Positions 33,365 to 43,559 of a stretch of 64,000 nt of DNA are shown here, piece after piece; the first letter of the stretch is position 1, and every line of letters begins with the position of its first letter. Both the position numbers and the translations under genes were made by a program. The DNA lies in the NCBI GenBank assembly GCA_034231615.1, contig CM067298.1:63332387-63396386 (forward strand), read 5' to 3'. The notes beneath the pieces were generated by a model. It searched no databases. It saw nothing but the letters and a program-made list of their open reading frames with translations, and was not told the origin of the DNA. Source of the DNA: Meghimatium bilineatum (lineage: Eukaryota > Mollusca > Gastropoda > Stylommatophora > Philomycidae).

Positions 33365-34150
33365 AAGTGAGAAAATTAGTATACAAATGTGCCCCCAATA
33401 TTTTAGCGAGGAAATTAGTAGATAGACATTGTTCAATGATAACAGTGAGAAAATTAGTTGACAAAATTGCAACGATCATAGCAATGACGTAAATAGAAGA
33501 CAAGCTTGCATCAATGAGAGCGGTAACGACATTCATGGAGAAACATGCAACAATCATGACAGAAAGGAAACTAGTAAACAAACATTCATCAATGATATCA
33601 GTAAGGAAATTAGTAGACACATGTGCATCACTCATAGATTCGAGTAAATTAGTAGACACATGTGCATCACTCATAGATTCGAGGAAATTAGTAGACACAT
33701 GTGCATCACTCATAGATTTGAGGAAATTAGTAGACACATGTGCATCACTCATAGATTTGAGGAAATTAGTAGACACATGTGCATCACTCATAAATTTGAG
33801 GAAATTAGTAGACACATGTGTATCACTCATAGATTTGAGGAAATTAGTAGACACATGTGTATCACTCATAGATTTGAGGAAATTAGTAGACACATGTGCA
33901 TCACTCATAGATTTGAGGAAATTAGTAGACACATGTGTATCACTCATAGATTTGAGGAAATTAGTAGACACATGTGTATTAATCATATAATTGAGGTAAT
34001 TAGTAGACAAAATACATTCATAGTAGCAGTGAGAGATTTAGTATACATATGTGCATTAATTATATCAGATACAAATTAGTAGACAAACGCGCAATGATAA
34101 TATCAAAGAGAAAACTAGTAGACAAATGTGTATCAACAATAACAGAAAGG
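33365..34150. repeat. 39-bp minisatellite, subtype beta
   Basis: Same GAGGAAATTAGTAGACA core as the alpha block, but the variable half reads CATGTGCATCACTCATAGAT. The most homogeneous part is 33600-33975 (about ten units). Copies decay toward 34150. Open frames on both strands are a periodicity artefact. Confidence 0.95.
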
Positions 34151-34354
34151 AAGTTGTTCACTAAGTAAGTATATGGACCCCTGCATATGTGACTATTTCC
34201 CTTGACTACGTACATCAGACTTCGGATACTTTTTTATTAATTAAAAAAGTAATTTATTTAGGATTATGCCTAGTTATATAAAACACTATTAAAACTCTTC
34301 AAACCGTAACTCAAATGACATAATAGTTTGATTAATAAATAACCTGATAAACAT

Positions 34355-35210
34355 AAGGGTAAAAGTAAAGTGTTCTGTTCCCCCCCCCCTCTTGCTGATT
34401 ACAGATGTGACAAGAACCTCAGGAATCTACTGGTCCGGAGTCACTTCCAGCTTGATGTTCCTAATTATTTTTACACCATCATATGCAAACGCAGCAAATG
34501 CTACACTTGGACCTATGTCACCCAGATCCGGGCTGTCTCATTCCTAAAGCCACCTTCATCATTGAGAAGAGTTTCACATGTGTGTCCCGCTACGTCATCT
34601 ATGCCATCATATGCAAGAGTTGCGCCATGACATATATAGGTGAAACTGGAAGGAGGCTCTCTGATCAATTCTACGAACATCTACATAGCATAAAAACCAT
34701 TCGCGTTTGCCTGTAGACGTCCACTTTGATGGCATGGGCCATCGGGTCGCCCAAGACATTCAGGTTGCGGCCAGTAAGTCGTGCTTCTCTGACGACCGGA
34801 TCCGTCTGGCGCCTGAGAACCGCTACATTTACTAATACGGCACTCTTAAACCCGACGACATTAATGAGCGCCAGTCTCATGTATGACCCTAGTCGATCCA
34901 TAGTTTATGTTTGTTTCGTGTCACATGTTTGTGGTCATTTTTGTATTTTCCTTGACCGGTGTCATTTCACCTCTTCAGGACAATCCATATTACACATATC
35001 AATGTGACCGTCGATGTCATTACTGCTCAATGTCTGTTATATGTTTTAATTTTGTTTTAATTGTTGTCTTGATAAAGGCATTTTGGATGAAACGTCGATA
35101 TGTATGTGTTATTATATTTGTCTCTACCTAGAAAAACTTTATTACCCTATTCCTGGATCTACCTGGTGGATTTCAGTTTTGCGCTGTAAGTACATATTAT
35201 GGGGGCGTAT
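34355..35210 (+). pseudogene. Penelope-like element 3' part: GIY-YIG domain and tail
   Basis: Plus-strand frames read DYRCDKNLRNLLVRSHFQ, then FTCVSRYVIYAIICKSC (GIY-like strand), TYIGETGRRLSDQFYEHL (YIG strand with its catalytic Arg region) and, after a frameshift, a DVHFDGMGHR block near 34720. A mutated EN-Y position follows near 34820. The tail contains TTGATAAAGGCATTTTGGAT and GAAACGTCGATATG at 35065-35100. Upstream RT is missing (5'-truncated). It is about as long as the equivalent part of the PLE at 41206-41928 but much more degraded. It sits inside the 39-bp array, which reappears at 35265. Confidence 0.75.
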
Positions 35211-35264
35211 GTTATACCATATTATATTATATCAATTGTTGGGGGGGGGGGTGCTAATATTTCC

Positions 35265-35330
35265 GTAAATTACCGAGGAAACTATTAGATAAATGTGCAT
35301 CAACAATATCATAGAGGAAACTAGAAAGAG
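35265..35330. repeat. 39-bp minisatellite, distal remnant
   Basis: ACCGAGGAAACTATTAGATA and AATGTGCATCAACAATATCA continue the beta-type unit for under two copies, showing that the PLE at 34355 landed within one original array. Confidence 0.7.
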
Positions 35331-35755
35331 GGGATTGAGATGGCTAACCCGCTCATGACTTTGAAATATAATTATTTGACCACGAAAGGAAAGGAAAACC
35401 AAAATAAACGAGAGTATGAAGTGTGCATAGTAAATTTACAGAGGAAAGATGAACATGGAATGAAATTTAACTGGTTCGTTAAGATATAACTGGATGAAGA
35501 AAGTTGTGGATGATTAACAAATACATTGCACAAAAAGGCTCAAAGCTGTAGAGAATTGACTTTAATGTATTCAGAATTCTCTATGTGTGTTCCGTTCCAC
35601 TTAACAAAGCGACAAGTCACATTACATGTGCACCACCCATAGTTTATATCCCCGTCAAGCGAAAAACAAGAAATAAGTAAGCAAAGAATTAATTACTCGA
35701 AATGGAATCCGCGGCTTCTTGAACACATTCCAATGGCTAAACCACAACGTCAGGA
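35331..35755. other. No feature seen
   Basis: No recognisable element. Confidence 0.35.
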
Positions 35756-35761
35756 AGGTAT

Positions 35762-35953
35762 AAGTGTTCCCCAACCTCTTTTTCTATCATGCCCCACCTA
35801 AGTCTTTCTAAAATGCTGATGCCCTCTACCTATGTAACATATACATATTTGTTAATATTAAAAAAGTGTATTATTTCACCATGAATTCCCCCCCCCCCTT
35901 GAACAATAATATTGCCCCCATGTGGGGCTTGGGACTGATAGTGTGAAACACTG
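35762..35953. mobile_element. hAT-like MITE with poly(C) run
   Basis: The ends AGTGTTCCCCAACCTC and (complement of right end) CAGTGTTTCACAC form an imperfect terminal inverted repeat, with inner GCCCCAC blocks also inverted. It resembles the element at 58247-58456 read in the other direction, including a pure G/C run (35886-35897 here) at the same internal position. CAGTG-type ends suggest hAT, but I found no clean 8-bp duplication. Confidence 0.55.
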
Positions 35954-36550
35954 GTCTAAATCAATAAATAACAAATAAAAACTAGATTTTGATTATATTG
36001 TAAATTCTTACTAAATTCGCTGGTGTTTAAATTAAGTAAACTGTCTCTGTGTTACACAGATAACATTACAATGTTATACAATACAGTAAAGTTAATAGAT
36101 AACAGTTAAATATTCACAATTGTTCGATATATAGTACGATATCATCTATAACACGTTTCACTAGTTTTGTCCAACTTCAAAATTATGTAATTCGGAAAAT
36201 GTAACTCATATAATTGCAATTGTGTGTGTTATTTTGGAATAATATATACCCTATTGATTTTTTTCATCAAAATGCAGCCCATGTTTTTTTCCCTTTATGT
36301 GTGATATATATCAAATGAAAACTTGTCAACTTACACCTCACACATTTGTTATGATGTTTATAGTGTATTGTAAGATCGAATTTACAGATGAGTGGTTTAT
36401 CTTACAACTGGCATGAATTAAGAGTACAAATTCACGATTGTGTACTCTAGAACACAGGACAGACAGTGTTTAAGGTTGTATCAGGTTTAATGTTTGAAGT
36501 GGTGAAGTGTCTTTTCTTGATACACAATAATTAGTATGCTGACAAAGATT
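35954..36550. other. No feature seen
   Basis: AT-rich spacer. Confidence 0.35.
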
Positions 36551-36557
36551 CATTTCA

Positions 36558-36780
36558 TTCATTCATTTTCCTTTTGCGCTGAAGTTAGCGCATAGGGCAG
36601 AAGTCAGATCCCTCCAATTCTGTCTGTTCAAAGCTATTCTGTACAGTTCATGAATAGTATGAATATTGGTTGTTTTACTTGCTCTAAGTATTGTTCTTCT
36701 GAGTGTTTCTTGTGGTCTACCCCTTGCTCTTTTGCCTGTAGGTATCCATTCAACAAATTGGTGGTGTATTCTATTGGTGT
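36558..36780 (-). mobile_element. LINE 3' tail (GCGCATAGGGCAG family)
   Basis: On the plus strand GCGCTGAAGTTAGCGCATAG, CAATTCTGTCTGTTCA and TTCATGAATAGTATGAATAT match a copy at 60625-60765. The minus strand reads SEEQYLEQVKQPIFIL, FMNCTE. Both copies begin with CATTCATTTTCC-like text at the 3' end. Clade unknown. Confidence 0.6.
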
Positions 36781-36789
36781 CCTAATGGA

Positions 36790-38450
36790 GAATAAAGATG
36801 CATATAGATAGCATATTGGAAATATATATTTAGGCCCTAATAAATATAGATAATAATGCCGTATTGGGGGAGGGGGTGCAAGAGGTACAGTGCTGCTCTC
36901 GTGGAGATAACCTGACAAAGATGACATGATTTAATTCGTTTATAAAACCTGGACATGATGCACAAATATAAAGTAGATATGTATTAGGCCTAATCAGATA
37001 TACCAAAATATGCAGACAAAGTAATTAATTTATTAAACGGTTAATCAAATAATTGCATATGTTTGAGGACACAGCTAGTGACACGTTCTAAAACAGTTCT
37101 GTGGGACTTCAGTTCTACAAACTATGGATGTTTTAATTCAACCAATTACATCATCGCATGTGATTAGCGATTGCACGAAGTGGCTTCCCTTCGTTTTCCG
37201 GCAATCATTTAATACGTATTTAATCAGATCCTTGATTTGTGAGACTTCAAGTTGATTCTTTGGACATCGCATTTGCGTGTAATTTCTTAGAAACATTCCT
37301 GCACTTTTCACAGTAAATTGAAGCAATAAAAATAGTGATACAATTTTGCTCTGTAGTATTATTTTTTTTAAAACACCATTATTGCCACTACTAAAGAATT
37401 TATAATTAATCAAGTATAAAAACATATAATTCCTACAAATATATCATTATTATCAGAATAACTGTTACCAGTTCACATGCGCGCACACGGTGAAATAGTG
37501 CATCGTGTTATCAAGCGTTCACAGAAATATATCGCAATACAATTATGACTCACTTCGTCATTGATACAACACTTGGGCGCGTTTTCTGAAGCATGAATAG
37601 TGTCTGTCAATTAACTGACAACATTGGCGCCTGAGAGATAGCGATGCATTATTACTGAGAAGACTATTATTAGTAAGTGTTTGAATATGGTTCGTTGAGT
37701 AGCTATAAAGTATATTCACGGTAGGTTTGTGATTCATAAATTTATTTTTTTCAAACTCACCAAATGTTATTTAGATTTCGCACAAGATAAACACATTTTA
37801 GTATAGACGATAAATCACAATAAAAACACATCTTTGTTTAGTTGGATGTTGCACAAGATAAACACATTTTAGTATTGGTTGTTGTAGCACAAGAAAACAC
37901 ATCTGTGTTTAGTATCATTCCCCAAATGTATGATAAGTCAAGAAGAGCTTGATGTTTTGCCCATATACCAAGTCAGCAGTGCTAGACCGTGACAATCGAC
38001 AAATATAAGATATGCAAGCTCATTGAATATAATCATTCTAAAGTGACGAATTTCACTTTCGCCGTGATTTGCATTATCTGTCGACATGAAGTATGCACAA
38101 ATTCACCAATGCAAATCGCAGGAAAATTCAAATTCGAGAAAAGATGGATTATTTCGATAGACTTATATTGTCACAATTATACTCATGAATGCCAACTAAG
38201 GTCTGAGGTGATAACCCACTATGAACTTGGATATTTCTGTAAAATAATATTAACAATTTTCAGAATTTTATCTTTCTATTGTATTATAATTCTTCTACCC
38301 CTGATGCTGAAAGGCATCAAATGGTTTAGCGAATAGATAAATAGATAGATGGATAGATAGCGTTGCACTGCAAGTTCAACAGTTTAACTGTGTTATTTGT
38401 ACCCCAATTGGCTCACATTATGGCCCTGGCTTCCAAGGCTACAAGAACGA
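36790..38450. other. No gene seen; short degenerate repeat near 37.8 kb
   Basis: GCACAAGATAAACACATTTT occurs at 37780 and 37850, with a related GCACAAGAAAACACATCTGT at 37886, suggesting a decayed tandem repeat of about 70 bp. A 115-codon plus frame at 37989-38336 has no motif that I know and AT-driven composition. I do not call it a gene. Confidence 0.4.
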
Positions 38451-38454
38451 CAGC

Positions 38455-38672
38455 TCTAGATATGTGCAAGAATGTAAGGTATAGATATGTGCTAGAATGT
38501 AAGGTATAGATATGTGCTAGAATGTAAGGTATAGATATGTGCTAGAATGTAAGGTATAGATATGTGCAAGAATGTAAGGTATAGATATGTGCTAGAATGT
38601 AAGGTATAGATATGTGCTAGAATGTAAGGTATAGATATGTGCAAGAATGTAAGGTATAGATATGTGCTAGAG
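38455..38672. repeat. 25-bp minisatellite, about 9 copies
   Basis: A near-perfect 25-bp unit containing AATGTAAGGTATAGATATGT. The next bases alternate between GCAAG and GCTAG in the order A-T-T-T-A-T-T-A-T. It ends in a poly(A) stretch at 38678. Confidence 0.95.
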
Positions 38673-38959
38673 CGTAAAAAAAATAAAACATCTACTCTAC
38701 ATATATGTAAGAATGTAAGCAAATTACAAATCCATCCAATATTGAAATAGCACCAATTCACGGGACACAAGAATCAAAACCCTATTAAATAGGTTTGGAT
38801 ATCCCTGAAAATTATGAAATAAAAGAACCCGTATTAGTTTATGCAAGAGCCATATACAAAGATAGTGAAATAGTAGTGAGAACAAGTGTGTGCTTTGCAA
38901 TGTTGTTGTCAATACCATCATGAGTTAAACAGGCATGTGTATTATCAACAACATTATTG

Positions 38960-39337
38960 TTTATTGTGTAAATGGCTAATATTAGAACTGGAGGCGGCAG
39001 AGATGTTGTTTCTGAGAAGAATAATGAAAATACCATGGATAGCTAAGAAAACTTATGCAGATGTTCTCAGTGATGCTGGCGTAAAAAGAAAAAATCATAG
39101 CAAATATAACGGGCAGACAGTCGAGGTTTCTAGGGCAAATACTGATAAGATAACAACTTGAACACTTAATAACCACTGGAAAAATCAGGGCAGAAGAGAC
39201 AAGGGACGACACAAAGAGAAAGTGATGGATAGGCTAGCATTATTACACGGGAGAAGGTCTCCAACCAAGCTTATTAACACATGAGTAGAATGTCGTGGAG
39301 AATCATGATCGCCAACGTCATTCGGCATGGCCTTAAG
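38960..39337 (+). pseudogene. LINE-H C-terminal tail
   Basis: Reads LEAAEMLFLRRIMKIPWIAK, KTYADVLSDAGVKRK, then after frame changes GRRDKGRHKEKVMDRLALLH, GRRSPTKLIN and WRIMIANVIRHG. This is an RT connection and tail of a LINE whose last residues occur also at 55490-55690. It ends abruptly at 39337, where LINE-G begins. Confidence 0.7.
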
Positions 39338-39934
39338 AGCCACATGACTTTAACTGATTTTCTATTTGCTGACGATCAGTGCGTACACTTCATTTCAAGT
39401 AAAGAGCTGCAGGATCACTTAGATCTAATTAATGGAAGCTTCCTCAATATATACCTAAGATAACAGAAGTAATGTCTATAGGAAGAGAAAACAACACAAT
39501 AAACTTAAAAATAAAAAACCAACTATTAAAACAAGTGCAAACATTTAAATATTTTGGGAACATTATTTCAGACGACGAAAGAATGGAATTACGTAAAACA
39601 CAGGTTTATATATCGTCTCAATTGGACACCATAGACTATATCTAACACTAGTGGGTAATGACAGGCAATGATGAGCACACAAGACATCATAAAAATTACA
39701 ATACACAAATCATATTCAACGTTTCAACCAAAAGGTCTTTATCAAGACACAAACAAAACATTAAAAGACGACGAATAGAAAAATTATCACAACGTCCAAC
39801 GGAAATATGGAAATGATATGCCGGAAGGTCAGAAAGTACATAAAAACGCAAATATATGTGGTAACGAAACGAACAAAAAGATGAGTAAATGACGGAACAA
39901 AAAGAATAAAGACAAAGACCACACCAAACCAGTA

Positions 39935-41068
39935 CTAGACATAAGAGTGGTCGGAATTGAGTCCAAAAGGCTTGAGTGTACCCATTTCGAAAATGAGACG
40001 ATTTTCTAGAGCATACCTAGATCTATCATCGGTGGTGCAAGATCTGATGGCGGTGACCTGAATGTTCAAAGCACCATGATGACCATCGCCGTTGAAGTGT
40101 GTGGCCACAGGAGTGGGTGTTCTGTGCTTGATGGCATGAAGATGGTTACAAAAGCGATCGCTCAATCGTAGGCCGGTTTCCCCGATGTACTGTTTGCCAC
40201 AGCGTTTACATATGATCACGTAAATGACATTACGGGATTCACATGTAAAGGCCTCATCGATGGAGAAAGTGGCCTTGGGAAATGAAATGGAGCGCATCTG
40301 AACCACATACGGACATGTAAAGCAACGGACACGTGAGCAACGAACAGTGCCAAAATGGTCAGGAACAGAAGACTTAAGGTGGCTATGAACCAAGATGTCC
40401 CTCAGATTTCTATCACGCCTATAAGCCACCAGAGGTAAGTCATGGAAAGCGTCACGGGTGTCAGGATCAGACTGGAGAAGAGAATAATATTTGAGCATGA
40501 TGCGTCGAACAGAAGAGTTATGGGGATGAAAGGTAAGAACAAGTTTAACCCTATCAGAGGAGGAGGAAGAACCCTGAGAGTTAGTCAAGGTATCGAGGCG
40601 AGACAAATGGCGCACACGGAGCCAAGCGGAAGAAAAAATGCTGTCAGGGAACGATCGTCTACGGAATAACTCAATCATCTCAGAGGACTTGTCGAGAAAA
40701 TCGTCGTAATCGCTACATAAGCGACGCAGGCGAAGAAGCTGGGAGTACGGTAGAGAGTTGCGACAAGCAGGAGGATGAGAAGAAGTGTAGAGAAGAAAGC
40801 CATGTGCATCAGTAGGTTTATAGTAAACGGATGTGCTAAGGTAAGGGGGATGAATGGTGACAATGATGTCAAGGAAGTTGACAGAAGTAGTGGAGATATT
40901 AGATGTAAATTGAATAGCAGGGTTAAAACTGCCGATGAAGTTGATGAAACGAGACAATTCAACTTCGGACATGTCGGTGATACCTATCCCATCGTCAATG
41001 TATCTATGGAAAAGAGATGGGAACGGGCCATCATAGGTAGACCAAACTAAATGTTCCAGATGTCCCAT
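39935..41068 (-). CDS. PLE protein, C-terminal part: RT motif C to GIY-YIG endonuclease
   Basis: An unbroken 377-codon frame. It begins just upstream of the RT catalytic motif RYIDDG (residues 22-27), so RT fingers and motif A are absent. The thumb and linker follow (SLPYSQLLRLRRLCSDYDDF; SDRVKLVLTFHPHN). The GIY-YIG nuclease lies near residues 280-360: VIYVIICKRCGKQYIGETG, an Arg in LRLSDRFCNHL, and a Glu in ALENRLIFEMGTLKP. A CxxC-like pair precedes it (CFTCPYV). PLE proteins reverse-transcribe RNA and nick target DNA; this one lacks half of the RT, so it cannot be autonomous. The start Met at 41068 coincides with the head-to-head junction and is probably not a native start. No stops or shifts are seen, consistent with youth. 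Confidence 0.8.
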   Translation of the reverse strand: MGHLEHLVWSTYDGPFPSLFHRYIDDGIGITDMSEVELSRFINFIGSFNPAIQFTSNISTTSVNFLDIIVTIHPPYLSTSVYYKPTDAHGFLLYTSSHPPACRNSLPYSQLLRLRRLCSDYDDFLDKSSEMIELFRRRSFPDSIFSSAWLRVRHLSRLDTLTNSQGSSSSSDRVKLVLTFHPHNSSVRRIMLKYYSLLQSDPDTRDAFHDLPLVAYRRDRNLRDILVHSHLKSSVPDHFGTVRCSRVRCFTCPYVVQMRSISFPKATFSIDEAFTCESRNVIYVIICKRCGKQYIGETGLRLSDRFCNHLHAIKHRTPTPVATHFNGDGHHGALNIQVTAIRSCTTDDRSRYALENRLIFEMGTLKPFGLNSDHSYV

Positions 41069-41585
41069 GAAGAGACATCAACAACTCTCCAATCCTTCTT
41101 TCTACACTGCACGTACATCTGATACGACTGTAACTAACCAGAAGGTTGTTAACAACACTGTGAAAACCCTTATCCTTAACAATGACCTTCCTACCACTGC
41201 CAAATATCCTTATGTGGTTCAGATGCGCTCCATTTCATTTCCCAAGGCCACTTTCTCCATCGATGAGGCCTTTACATGTGAATCCCGTAATGTCATTTAC
41301 GTGATCATATGTAAACGCTGTGGCAAACAGTACATCGGGGAAACCGGCCTACGATTGAGCGATCGCTTTTGTAACCATCTTCATGCCATCAAGCACAGAA
41401 CACTCACTCCTGTGGCCACACACTTCAACGGCGATGGTCATCATGGTGCTTTGGATATTCAGGTCACCGCCATCAGATCTTGCACCACCGATGATAGATC
41501 TAGGTATGCTCTAGAAAATCGTCTCATTTTCGAAATGGGTACACTCAAGCCTTGTGGACTCAATTCCGACCACTCTTATGTCTAG
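41067..41585 (+). CDS. PLE protein with internal deletion: N-terminal segment fused to GIY-YIG domain
   Basis: A 172-codon unbroken frame. Residues 1-47 (MKRHQQLSNPSFYTARTSD and on, to PTTAKYP) have no counterpart in the left copy and look like PLE sequence from upstream of the RT core. From residue 48 (PYVVQMRSISF) the protein equals the last ~125 residues of the opposite-strand frame. The complete GIY-YIG domain is kept: VIYVI at 76-80, YIGETG at 89-94, RLSDRF, then ENRLIF. The join removes the RT. The downstream non-coding end (41586-41969) contains GATAAAGACCTTTTGG, TTGAAACGTTGAATA. Confidence 0.75.
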   Translation: MKRHQQLSNPSFYTARTSDTTVTNQKVVNNTVKTLILNNDLPTTAKYPYVVQMRSISFPKATFSIDEAFTCESRNVIYVIICKRCGKQYIGETGLRLSDRFCNHLHAIKHRTLTPVATHFNGDGHHGALDIQVTAIRSCTTDDRSRYALENRLIFEMGTLKPCGLNSDHSYV

Positions 41586-42531
41586 TACTGGTTTGGTGTG
41601 GTCTTTGTCTTTATTCTTTTTGTTCCGTCATTTACTCATCTTTTTGTTCGTTTCGTTTCCACATATATTTACGTTTTTATGTAATTTCTGACCTTCCGGC
41701 ATATCATTTCCATATTTCCGTTGGACGTTGTGATAATTTTTCTATTCGTCGTCTTTTAATGTTTTGTTTGTGTCTTGATAAAGACCTTTTGGTTGAAACG
41801 TTGAATATGATTTGTGTATTGTAATTTTTATGATGTCTTGTGTGCTCATCATTGCCCGTCATTACCCACTAGTGTTAGATATAGTCTATGGTGTCCAATT
41901 GAGACGATATTTAACCTGTGTTTTACGTAAGTCTAATTGTTGTTACGTTTCACGCAGTTACTTTGTATTGAAAGAATGGACATAGAGTTCGAGAAAAGAA
42001 TACAAAGTTCCAATATTAAAATATCCAATACTCACACCAACCTTGAAACCTAATGGAATATTCTATTCTCATGAACCAAAAAGGCAAATCCTCAATTCAA
42101 TCTTCATATAAAAAGTGTTATGTCATTTTCAGACATGGAAACTGACGAAAGAACAAGAGAGAAAGCCGTCTATGTGTAAAATGGAAAGTGTCAGAAAATC
42201 TGCAAACAGAACAAGAAGAGACGATATGACAAAAACATAAATTATAAAAACTTTTGGAATGACGTCTCTGTTCAAATATATCGAAAAACAGAGACTGAAA
42301 TGGTTGGGTCAGTTAATGAGAATAAACCCATATTGACCAGTAACAAGAACATACAATATGAAAATGGAAACATCAAGAGACGAAGAGCGATTAAGATAAA
42401 GGTGTATTGAAGGAGTTACCAACATTCTGAGACGTCATAATATTATAGCACATCAAACGACCAAAAGTACTTTAGACCGAAAATCGATCACCATTCAACT
42501 CAGCTACGTCGAACAGCAAAAGCAGAGAAAA

Positions 42532-42533
<2 letters not shown>

Positions 42534-42573
<40 letters not shown>
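42534..42573. repeat. TA microsatellite
   Basis: About 20 TA dinucleotides at the end of LINE-G. Confidence 0.95.
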
Positions 42574-42575
<2 letters not shown>

Positions 42576-42644
42576 ATAAAGGTAAGCATAGTTGATCGCT
42601 GAGTTAAATTACATTTTACCTTAATTTTTCTATTCTACTTACTT

Positions 42645-42960
42645 TTTTCAGTGTATTTTCTATCTCCAGGTGGAAGCTGGTTGATAACATCCACAATTGC
42701 CGTTAAGTGTAGGGGTGGGAGCTGTAGGCTTCTGTTCAAGATCATATATGTTGCCTGAGTCGTACTGAGTCCGTGTGTGTGGAGGGTGGTCAAGATGTTA
42801 TCGATCCATATCTTCCCGGTTATCCCTCAGTGCTGTATCCAGCTGATTGTTTGTTATAACCTCGCAGTGGTAATTGTCTTGGGTCCATTCTCATAGGTGA
42901 TCAAACACCTTTATTTGCTGCCGTCTATATAATCGATACAGGGCTTTATTCCTACTCTTT
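42645..42960 (-). mobile_element. LINE-E 3' fragment, second copy
   Basis: Minus-strand LTTLHTHGLSTTQATYMIL, NRSLQLPPLHLTAIVDVINQ, LPPG parallels the LINE-E copy at 15557-15775. Upstream text toward 42960 continues the same tail without clear motifs. Confidence 0.55.
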
Positions 42961-43134
42961 TTTTTCGGATATCATCGTTTCTTTCTCTGTCCAGTATTGT
43001 GAAGATGGCTGCTTTTCTTCATCTTACATGTGATGATTTTATTCTGCTGCAAGGTTGTTAAAGACCATGTTTGACACTAGTAACAAAGTGTTGGTATGAA
43101 AATTGTAGATATTATCTGTCTCTTTATGTTCATA

Positions 43135-43525
43135 TTCACCCGTGTGTTGTCTGGGCCCGAAAGAGAAGCAAAGAATAGCATTACTGATTACCTTCCATGC
43201 ATGTCGTAGGAGGCGACTAAACAGGTTATGGGATGGAGTTTTCTGTCCCATCGCATATACGGTCAGTGACCAACAGTCATGCTGAAGTCGGATGTGTCAG
43301 ACCGAAATGCGCAGATATCGCAGCAATGATGTGAACCATGATACAACGCATTCCGTTCTCCAGACTCATCATCATCATCAAGTGCCGTCCCCGCAACGAA
43401 GGTTGGCTGCAACGTATCTCCAACATCTCCCGTCTCTTGTCTTGGTGGTGCACTCTGCTAGACTGTAACCTGTCCAGACTACATCCTGCTAATCTGCAGG
43501 AGTTTGATAGGGAACGTAACAGATG
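43135..43525 (+). mobile_element. SINE-G copy carrying a nested RTE tail
   Basis: It runs from CTGGGCCCGAAAGAGAAGC through GTCGTAGGAGGCGACTAAAC, GTCAGTGACC, GCTGAAGTCGGATGTGTCAG, ACGCATTCCGTTCTCC, then after the insert ACATCCTGCTAATCTGCAGG, AGTTTGATAGGGAACG and an AGATGAAGAA end. It is split at 43366/43474 by the RTE fragment described next. Confidence 0.85.
43367..43473 (-). mobile_element. RTE tail, 107 bp, nested in SINE-G with 7-bp duplication
   Basis: CATCATCATCATCAAGTGCC marks the RTE 3' end in minus orientation. The remainder matches the complement of RTE-4 45425-45535. CCAGACT occurs at 43360-43366 and 43474-43480. The uninterrupted SINE-G copy at 50400-50420 has this segment once (CTCCGGACTACATCC). 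This is a heavily 5'-truncated RTE insertion. Confidence 0.9.
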
Positions 43526-43559
43526 AAGAATGTCCATATTGATTTTCGGATGCAGGAGT

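Larger units (their letters stand above)
39588..41969. mobile_element. Palindromic Penelope-like element pair in LINE-G
   Basis: Two PLE copies lie head to head. Near-identical inverted arms run 39589-40313 (minus sense) and 41206-41930 (plus sense). The centre holds RT sequence of the left copy (40314-41068) and N-terminal sequence of the right copy (41067-41205). The whole insert is flanked by GAAAGAATGGA at 39577-39587 and 41970-41980. The right end carries 39 bp more than the left (41931-41969). PLEs are known for inverted and partial tandem copies. The near-identity of the arms suggests one recent event. Confidence 0.85.
39345..42530 (+). pseudogene. LINE-G: RT thumb to C-terminus, split by a PLE
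   Basis: Left part (39345-39587): LIFYLLT/FLFADDQCVHFISSKEL (motif C FADD), then VQTFKYFGNIISDDERM. Right part (41970-42530): ERMDIEFEKRIQSSNIK, then broken tail frames with TEMVGSVNEN-like text near 42300. The reading is continuous once the PLE and one copy of GAAAGAATGGA are removed. A sister copy at 54015-54700 has the unbroken site. The element is 5'-truncated before motif C, has stops, and ends at the TA run. Confidence 0.8.

Noticed and set aside
31912..34079. Long overlapping open frames on both strands (up to 241 codons), resembling repeat proteins
   Set aside because: They are translations of a 39-bp tandem repeat; a period divisible by three keeps frames open on either strand. No start context or non-repeat domain supports a gene.
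37989..38336. 115-codon plus-strand frame with hydrophobic C-terminus
   Set aside because: No family resemblance, AT-driven residue use, no neighbouring exon or signal; a frame of this size can arise by chance in 64 kb.
38492..38770. Minus-strand frame with repeated ISIPYILAHIYTLHSSTY-like units
   Set aside because: Three frames of the 25-bp minisatellite; periodic but not a gene.
40442..41050. Plus-strand frames opposite the PLE coding sequence
   Set aside because: They are antisense shadows of the PLE frame at 39935-41068, which has recognisable RT and GIY-YIG motifs.
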